DNA from: Spirochaetaceae bacterium
GTDB taxonomy: Bacteria; Spirochaetota; Spirochaetia; Treponematales; Breznakiellaceae
Assembly: GCA_031255655.1 (NCBI GenBank)
Contig: JAIRSB010000018.1
Span: forward strand, 1-10,972
Reading direction: 5' to 3'
DNA length: 10,972 bases
Below are positions 6,689-10,972 of the stretch, in pieces. The notes under the pieces were generated by a model, which worked only from the letters and a program-made list of their open reading frames with translations, ran no database searches and had not been told where the DNA came from. Both the position numbers and the translations under genes were made by a program. Within the stretch, counting starts at the first letter, position 1. Each line of letters opens with the position of its first letter.

Positions 6689-7585
6689 ATGACACCATTC
6701 AAAGGCGCGTTCACCGCGCTCATCACTCCGATGAAAGACAACGGGGACATTGACTTTGACGGACTCAAACAGCTGGTGCAGTTTCAGCTTGAAAACGGCA
6801 TTGACGGGCTTGTTCCGATAGGCACTACCGGAGAAACGCCCTCGCTTGACGAGAGCGAGGAGGAAGCCCTCCTTAAAACCGTTATAAAAGAAGCAGCGAG
6901 GCGCGTTCCGGTAATCGCGGGTACAGGCTCGAACTCAACGCGGCACGCCGTTTTGTACACAAAACGTGCCAAAGACCTGGGCGCGGACGCCGCGCTGGTT
7001 GTTACCCCCTACTACAACAAGCCGAACGACGACGGCCTCCTGCGGCATTTTGAAGCTGTCGCCGAGACGGGCATCCCAATCATAGTCTATAACATAGCCT
7101 CGCGCACCGGACGAAACATCCCTACGCCGCTCATGGAAAAGCTGGCGCAAATACCGAATATAACGGGAGTGAAAGAAGCGTCCGGCGACATCAACCAGAT
7201 GGGTGATGTGATAAACGCCGTCAAACGCCCGCGCGGAGGCGCGTTTACCGTGTTCTCAGGCGATGACGCGCTTACCTTGCCGCTTTTGGCTTTAGGCGGA
7301 GACGGGGTAATCTCGGTAATATCGAACCTTCTGCCGGCAAAAACCGCCGCGCTTGTGAAGGCTTTCAACGCGGGCGATACTGAAACCGCAAGGGAGATAC
7401 ATTACGAGCTTCTGCCGTTCATCAAGGCGGCTTTCATCGAAACGAACCCCGTCCCGATAAAACGCGCACTCGCTCTTGCCGGACTTCCGTCGGGGCCGGT
7501 GCGATTGCCGCTCGGCCGTATGTCGGAGGCGAACGAAAAAACACTGCGCGGGGCCGTAAAAGCCTTAGGCTTCGACATAGCATGA
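6689..7585 (+). CDS. dapA: 4-hydroxy-tetrahydrodipicolinate synthase
   Basis: DapA condenses pyruvate with aspartate semialdehyde, the committed step toward diaminopimelate and lysine. The 298-residue TIM barrel has GTTGETPSL (45-53) with Thr46-Thr47, VVTPYYNKP (104-112) with Tyr109, IVYNIASRTGRN (132-143) with Tyr134 and Arg139, and the Schiff-base Lys162 in GVKEASGD. All equivalents of E. coli Thr44, Thr45, Tyr107, Tyr133, Arg138 and Lys161 are present, so it should be active. GGAG at 6679-6682 lies six bases before the ATG. Its product feeds the reaction of the preceding dapB. The stop overlaps the next start as ATGA, coupling it to the PAP2 gene. Confidence 0.95.
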   Translation: MTPFKGAFTALITPMKDNGDIDFDGLKQLVQFQLENGIDGLVPIGTTGETPSLDESEEEALLKTVIKEAARRVPVIAGTGSNSTRHAVLYTKRAKDLGADAALVVTPYYNKPNDDGLLRHFEAVAETGIPIIVYNIASRTGRNIPTPLMEKLAQIPNITGVKEASGDINQMGDVINAVKRPRGGAFTVFSGDDALTLPLLALGGDGVISVISNLLPAKTAALVKAFNAGDTETAREIHYELLPFIKAAFIETNPVPIKRALALAGLPSGPVRLPLGRMSEANEKTLRGAVKALGFDIA

Positions 7586-8415
7586 AAAAATTGGTGATAG
7601 CCTCGTCTATCATTACCGCCGCGCTGCTTGCTATCGCAACGTTTTTTGACCTGCAAATAGCCGAATACCTTTACAATCCCGACAGCCTTTTCAGCAAGAT
7701 ATTCGCTGTCATCGGCATGCTGCCGCAGCAAGCCTTGTTGATATTCCCGCCCGCTATGATACTGGCAGCGATGTTTGAAAAGCGCGGCGAGATGACTGTG
7801 CGAAACTGGCTTATTATTAGCGCCTCCCTGCTGATAGTAACGGTCTCAAATATGCGCGACAGCGTGAACTACATCCGCCATGAAACCGGACTTTCAATCC
7901 TTGTCATAATAGCGGCGGTATGTGTTTTGGAGGCCGCCTGTTTCTTCGCGGCCATGCCTTTTGCCAAGAAAAATCCATGGGGGCTTTTAATCGCCGGACT
8001 AATAGGATACATAGCGTTCGCGCTCGGCTATGTCATTTTGCTGGCGCTAAAAACATTTTGGGGCAGGCAGCGTTTTTTCACAATGAACGACCCCACGGCA
8101 CAGTTTACAAAGTGGTATATTCCGCAAGGAAAAGCCGCTTCGGACAGCTTCAAATCATTCCCGTCCGGTCATTCGTTTTCGGCGATGTGTTCAGTGTGGT
8201 TCGCCCTTTGGCCGCTTTTTATTGACGGATTAAAGAAATATACAAAACTCATATTCACGTTTGCCATACTATTCGGATTTGCGACAATGCTCTCCCGCAT
8301 GATCTACGGACGGCATTTTCTATCTGATGTTACAGTGGGGGCAGCTATCGCTCTCGCGTCCTTCGCACTGACAAAAAAGATAATATGCAGGGTTTTTGAA
8401 GCGAATGTCCGCTGA
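7582..8415 (+). CDS. PAP2-superfamily membrane phosphatase
   Basis: This 277-residue integral membrane protein has about six hydrophobic segments (roughly 4-21, 40-63, 75-90, 105-127, 134-156 and 199-264 in several passes). It carries the three PAP2 motifs: C1 as K157-x6-R164-F165 (normally KxxxxxxRP, so Pro is Phe), C2 as FPSGHSFSA at 193-201, and C3 as SRMIYGRHFLSD at 238-249 with His245 and Asp249. Such enzymes dephosphorylate lipid phosphates. A role on undecaprenyl diphosphate or phosphatidylglycerol phosphate is plausible but unproven. The ATGA overlap with dapA implies coupled translation and hints at a cell-wall role. It ends 11 bp before the convergent hydrolase gene with no obvious terminator. 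Confidence 0.88.
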   Translation: MKKLVIASSIITAALLAIATFFDLQIAEYLYNPDSLFSKIFAVIGMLPQQALLIFPPAMILAAMFEKRGEMTVRNWLIISASLLIVTVSNMRDSVNYIRHETGLSILVIIAAVCVLEAACFFAAMPFAKKNPWGLLIAGLIGYIAFALGYVILLALKTFWGRQRFFTMNDPTAQFTKWYIPQGKAASDSFKSFPSGHSFSAMCSVWFALWPLFIDGLKKYTKLIFTFAILFGFATMLSRMIYGRHFLSDVTVGAAIALASFALTKKIICRVFEANVR

Positions 8416-8426
8416 TTACACGAATT

Positions 8427-9296
8427 TTACCCGTGGGCGGCGTTTCCGGCTTCCGGCGGGAGCGGCGAAAGGGAGATTTCCATGCAGTCAAACGCGGGAG
8501 AAATTGATATTTCGGCTATATCGTTTTTTTCGCGCCATGAATCACAGTATTCGCGGATTTCATCATGAAAATAATCATCGGTCAAATGCGTAAGAAAAAC
8601 CTGCCGCAGTAAAGGCGAATTGATTCTTTTGATAGTTTCAAGCGCTTCACCAAACGAAAAGTGAGTCGGGTGCGGAGCCGCCCGCGGAGCCCCGATTATC
8701 AGACACGATATATCTTTTAGCAAAGCTATTGACATTTCGCTGATAAAATTGCAGTCCGTAATGTACGCCGCCTCCGTGAACGCGCCATCAGCATGCGGGG
8801 CGATGTTTTCCCGTATTTTCCATCCGAACACATCCATATCCCCATGCTTTACTGGAATAGGCGTGATCGTAAAGTTGTCAAACGAAAATGGGGCGGAAAC
8901 CGCCCGCAAATCAAGGCGGGGTTTGCCGCCGCCTTCCTGAGTTTTGCGCCAGATGTACGCAAAACGTTCCCGGACATCCTCAATCGTCTGAACGCTGCCG
9001 TAAACAGGCACTGGCTTTATACGCGAAAGCGGGCGCAAATCATCTAAACCGTGAATATGGTCTGCGTGTGAATGGGTAAGAAGTACAAAATCGATATATT
9101 TTATGCCGGCCCGCAGAGCTTGAAGCCTGAATTCCGGACCGGTATCAATCACAATGCGCTCGCCTTTATCACCTTTGATGTACAAAGACGCGCGCATACG
9201 TTTATCTCGCCTGTCGGCGGAAGCGCACACGGGACAGGCGCATCCAATAAAGGGAACGCCGTCGGATGTACCCGATCCCATGACGAACAGCTTCAC
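8427..9296 (-). CDS. PhnP-like metallo-beta-lactamase-fold hydrolase
   Basis: The 289-residue protein opens with GSGTSDGVPFIGCACPVC (7-24), typical of the PhnP-like branch. The metal motif HSHADH is at 75-80, with further ligands His151, Asp181 and His237. Cys19, Cys21 and Cys24 match the cysteine cluster that, with a histidine, holds a structural zinc in E. coli PhnP. HPTHFSFGEA (209-218) is another family hallmark. These enzymes are cytoplasmic phosphodiesterases; PhnP itself opens 5-phosphoribosyl 1,2-cyclic phosphate. No phn genes are nearby, so the substrate is unknown. The start is GTG, with AGGAG inside the end of the upstream potD-like gene 11 bases before it and only 6 bp between the genes. 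It is therefore cotranscribed with that gene. Confidence 0.88.
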   Translation of the reverse strand: MKLFVMGSGTSDGVPFIGCACPVCASADRRDKRMRASLYIKGDKGERIVIDTGPEFRLQALRAGIKYIDFVLLTHSHADHIHGLDDLRPLSRIKPVPVYGSVQTIEDVRERFAYIWRKTQEGGGKPRLDLRAVSAPFSFDNFTITPIPVKHGDMDVFGWKIRENIAPHADGAFTEAAYITDCNFISEMSIALLKDISCLIIGAPRAAPHPTHFSFGEALETIKRINSPLLRQVFLTHLTDDYFHDEIREYCDSWREKNDIAEISISPAFDCMEISLSPLPPEAGNAAHG

Positions 9297-9302
9297 GCAG
9301 CG

Positions 9303-10388
9303 TTATTCTCCTACGCGGATAGAATTAAACCAAACCTCGTTGTACAGTTCAATATTCCCGCCTATATCATTTTTTAATTCCGTGTTCACCAAATCCTCCA
9401 CATTGTAAAGCGGCGTTTCAGTCAAAAGTTCCCGCGCCGGAACATTCACTGTGGCGGGAAATCTGAAAGTATCGCAAAATTCAGCATATATCTCAGGGCG
9501 GTGTATAAAATTTATAAACTCATGGGCAAGTTCAGCGTTTTTTGCGCCCTTAAGTATGCACATGCTATCGATATATGCCGGCCCGCCTATCCGCGGGATA
9601 AAGAAAACCGTATCGTCAACAAGCTTCTGATTGCCCGCGATTTCTTCGTAAACCACTTCGGGATAGCCTTGAACAACCCAGAAATCACCGTTGGCGTAAC
9701 CCTTACCAAAGGCTTCCGCGTCAAATTTGACAAGATTGGGTTTCCAACTTGTAATGATAAGATTACGCGCCTGCTCTATCTCGTCGGGGTCTACGCTGTT
9801 CACGGAATATCCCAGCGTAACAAGCGCGTCCCCCATCACCTCGCGCATATCGTCAAGCATGGTCATGCGGCGCCTAAGATCATTGCGTCCAAAAATCGTC
9901 CAATCTCTTTCAAATTCTGGAACATAAGCCGTATTGACGGCAATTCCGGCGGCTCCCCAAAAGTAAGGTACCGAATATTCCATATCAGAATCGTATGTCG
10001 CTTTTTGCAGCACCAGCGGGTCGATATTGACCAAATTCGGCAGTTTCGATTTGTCAATCTTTTCAAACATTCCCTGCGACGACATGATGGAAACATAATC
10101 GCCCGACGGAAACACCAAATCGTATCCTGAACCGCCGGCCTTTATCTTGGCGTACATATCTTCGTTTGAAGCGAATTCATCGTAAATCACGCTTACATTG
10201 AACTCTTCCTCAAATTTTTGAATTATTGAATCGGGCGTATAATACGTCCAATTGTAAATATACAATTCTTTTCCCGATTCTCCGGATTTTTTTGAACAGG
10301 CGCATAGTACCACTCCGGCAGCAGCCAGAGCAGCCGCCGTAACCGCGCAGGCGCGTAAAGCGGCTTTTAATTTAGGCAAACTAATCAC
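9303..10388 (-). CDS. PotD-like polyamine-type substrate-binding lipoprotein
   Basis: This 361-residue periplasmic binding protein belongs to the PotD/PotF family, which captures spermidine or putrescine for an ABC importer. The N-terminus has a hydrophobic signal and a lipobox ending LCAC, so Cys31 is probably lipidated. The mature part follows E. coli PotD closely by eye: YNWTYYTP at 45-52, SNEDMYAKIK at 74-83, YDLVFPS at 89-95, KIDKSKLPNLVNIDP at 110-124, DDMREVM at 179-185 and GGPAYIDSM at 268-276. Several residues that cradle polyamines in E. coli differ, so the ligand is uncertain. The start is GTG with AAGGAG seven bases upstream. No permease or ATPase gene is adjacent in the window, so it may serve a transporter encoded elsewhere. 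Followed after 6 bp by the PhnP-like gene. Confidence 0.88.
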   Translation of the reverse strand: MISLPKLKAALRACAVTAAALAAAGVVLCACSKKSGESGKELYIYNWTYYTPDSIIQKFEEEFNVSVIYDEFASNEDMYAKIKAGGSGYDLVFPSGDYVSIMSSQGMFEKIDKSKLPNLVNIDPLVLQKATYDSDMEYSVPYFWGAAGIAVNTAYVPEFERDWTIFGRNDLRRRMTMLDDMREVMGDALVTLGYSVNSVDPDEIEQARNLIITSWKPNLVKFDAEAFGKGYANGDFWVVQGYPEVVYEEIAGNQKLVDDTVFFIPRIGGPAYIDSMCILKGAKNAELAHEFINFIHRPEIYAEFCDTFRFPATVNVPARELLTETPLYNVEDLVNTELKNDIGGNIELYNEVWFNSIRVGE

Positions 10389-10417
10389 ATTTATTCTCCT
10401 TCAATTTAATTTCACTA

Positions 10418-10476
10418 GACTTGTTCGACAAGCCGGTTGCTCATCTCTCAAGTCTTACTAACGCTGTTGGCTTGTC
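10418..10476 (-). promoter_or_regulatory. Structured potD leader with competing stems
   Basis: In the minus-strand transcript, GACAAGCC (10476-10469) can pair fully with GGCUUGUC (10434-10427). GACUUG (10454-10449) can pair with CAAGUC (10423-10418). CUUGU at 10432-10428 can also pair locally with ACAAG at 10424-10420. The first two stems interleave like an H-type pseudoknot; the third competes with both. The block lies 17-75 bases upstream of the AAGGAG at 10401-10396. A regulatory role is inferred from these pairings only. Confidence 0.45.
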
Positions 10477-10503
10477 CCAAAACCGAAATTTTAGAACAGA
10501 CTC

Positions 10504-10532
10504 ACTATAATACAAGATTTTTCTTTGCACAA
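10504..10532 (-). promoter_or_regulatory. Candidate promoter of the potD-like unit
   Basis: Reading the minus strand, TTGTGC (10532-10527) is followed after 17 bp by TATAGT (10509-10504); the overlapping TATTAT (10512-10507) is an alternative. Transcription would start near 10497, giving a leader of about 109 bases that contains the competing stems. The -35 match is weak (3 of 6). Confidence 0.4.
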
Positions 10533-10566
10533 GCCGACGCGAGCCGCGCGTCGGCGTTCCGCGGAA
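10533..10566. repeat. Hairpin plus 10-bp palindrome next to the potD promoter
   Basis: A perfect 9-bp GC-rich inverted repeat (10533-10541 and 10547-10555, 5-base loop) abuts the candidate -35 box. It is followed directly by the perfect palindrome TTCCGCGGAA (10557-10566). The palindrome could be a dimeric regulator site; the hairpin could be part of the same operator or a repeat. No T run follows either of them. Confidence 0.5.
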
Positions 10567-10567
10567 T

Positions 10568-10581
10568 CCCCCCCCCCCCCC
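10568..10581. repeat. Homopolymer tract of 14 C (14 G on the minus strand)
   Basis: Fourteen consecutive C lie 36 bp upstream of the candidate potD -35 box, in DNA with no convincing gene on either strand. Tracts of this length are prone to slipped-strand length change. Treponema pallidum has G tracts upstream of tpr genes that vary expression. Here the nearest downstream gene is the potD-like lipoprotein. The length may also be affected by sequencing error. Confidence 0.85.
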
Positions 10582-10867
10582 GATAATAACGCTGTTTTCC
10601 GCTTTTTGGGAGGAAAATCCAGCACGGCGGCGGGTTAATGTTAATATCACTGCGGAGCTACGAAATGCCTCATTTTGAAATGTTACCAAAAGCTATTCCT
10701 GTTACCGGTGCTTCGTCGTTATTTAACCGCGGACTACACGAATGGAACGGATAGCGCGGATGGCAGGTGCCGCCTTGCGGGACGCCCGCTCCACCGTCAT
10801 TGCGAGCGAAGCGAAGCAATCCACCAGCGACTCTTCCACTGGCGCTGAAAGCGGACATTCAAGATAC
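10582..10867. other. Intergenic stretch with repeat debris, no gene
   Basis: I see no supported gene here. The stretch holds a second copy of TAACGCTGTT (10587-10596; the other is at 10459-10468). It also holds a segment at 10727-10743 matching 15 of 17 bases with 8409-8425 at the end of the PAP2 gene, and the REP-like element listed separately. A 38-codon ORF at 10638-10754 has no plausible ribosome-binding site or recognisable product. Confidence 0.6.
10795..10822. repeat. REP-like intergenic repeat, half element
   Basis: The sequence runs CGTCATTGCGAG to GAAGCAATCC without a matching second arm. It is the better-preserved relative of the element at 155-219. Related repeats are widespread between genes in unrelated bacteria and often produce spurious ORFs containing LLRFARND when translated, as the minus strand does here. 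Confidence 0.7.
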
Positions 10868-10897
10868 TTGCGACAACTCACGAAAAGAATGTATACT
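10868..10897 (+). promoter_or_regulatory. Promoter of a gene beginning beyond the window
   Basis: TTGCGA (10868-10873) and TATACT (10892-10897) are 18 bp apart, each matching the sigma-70 consensus at 4 or 5 of 6 positions. Transcription would begin near 10904. The window ends with AAGGAGA (10966-10972), a good ribosome-binding site, so a rightward gene probably starts within about 10 bases after the end. Confidence 0.5.
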
Positions 10898-10923
10898 AAC
10901 AATCAGCATGTATTTGCTAATCA

Positions 10924-10952
10924 CCGCAAGCGGCGCCTTTCGCGCCGTGCGG
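10924..10952 (+). promoter_or_regulatory. Hairpin in the leader of the next gene
   Basis: CCGCA (10924-10928) pairs with TGCGG (10948-10952), and CGGCGC (10931-10936) pairs with GCGCCG (10942-10947), leaving a 2-base bulge and a 5-base loop. It lies between the candidate promoter and the ribosome-binding site at the window end, so it would form in the mRNA leader. It may control translation or stability, or be a repeat palindrome. Confidence 0.5.
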
Positions 10953-10972
10953 AATCTTTAAGAGCAAGGAGA

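Noticed and set aside
10441..10689. Minus-strand ORF of 82 codons running through the poly-C tract, which could be a phase-variable protein
   Set aside because: Its composition is not protein-like, it covers the proposed potD promoter and hairpins, and it matches no family I recognise.
10638..10754. Plus-strand ORF of 38 codons starting at ATG 10638
   Set aside because: No ribosome-binding site at a usable distance, and its 3' end is made of a repeat fragment.
10670..10858. Minus-strand ORF containing LLRFARND
   Set aside because: This peptide is the usual translation of the REP-like repeat, not a gene product.
1..10972. tRNA, rRNA or a multi-gene defence, secretion or biosynthetic island
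   Set aside because: No cloverleaf or rRNA signature was seen, and all ten genes belong to common metabolic, envelope or transport families with no mobility or defence genes.

Overview
The window is about 11 kb of ordinary, densely packed bacterial chromosome at roughly 50% G+C. Ten complete protein genes are visible and no RNA genes. The best guess for the source is a spirochaete of the Treponema group, of the prototrophic gut or environmental kind. That guess rests on the secreted LysM protein followed by a YmdB/TIGR00282-type protein, the PotD-like lipoprotein, frequent TTG/GTG starts and scattered REP-like repeats. It is an inference from recognised sequence style, not from a marker gene. 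Enzymes for leucine and lysine/diaminopimelate synthesis argue against a reduced host-restricted genome such as T. pallidum.

Layout. Positions 1-381 are non-coding: two adjacent perfect hairpins, a 40-bp direct repeat present twice 169 bp apart with a decayed REP/MITE-like element between the copies, then a promoter. A rightward two-gene unit (382-2072) encodes an exported LysM protein and a YmdB-family phosphoesterase-like protein whose metal-binding residues are mostly replaced; their ends overlap by 4 bp. A leftward unit (5771 to 2069) runs leuB, a secreted GH3/NagZ-type beta-N-acetylhexosaminidase and a GNAT acetyltransferase. It meets the rightward unit tail to tail, with stop codons overlapping at 2069-2072. 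A 134-bp divergent promoter region (5772-5905) separates leuB from a rightward unit dapB-dapA-PAP2 phosphatase (5906-8415). A second leftward unit (10388 to 8427) carries a PotD-like solute-binding lipoprotein and a PhnP-like metallo-beta-lactamase-fold hydrolase. Positions 10389-10972 are non-coding: a structured potD leader and promoter, a 14-base C tract, REP-like repeats, and the promoter, hairpin leader and ribosome-binding site of a rightward gene that begins beyond the window.

How the genes fit together. Several products concern the cell envelope: LysM binds peptidoglycan, the GH3 enzyme trims muropeptides, DapA/DapB feed diaminopimelate and lysine, and the PAP2 enzyme may dephosphorylate a lipid carrier. 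LeuB belongs to leucine synthesis and PotD to polyamine-type uptake. Tight ATGA/TTGA overlaps (leuB/GH3, dapA/PAP2, LysM/YmdB) indicate translational coupling.

I do not see an undescribed multi-gene system here. The points most worth checking are the degenerate YmdB active site, an apparent one-base frameshift at the start of the GNAT gene, the alternative pairings in the potD leader together with the poly-C tract upstream, a possibly leaderless leuB mRNA, and the PotD pocket substitutions.
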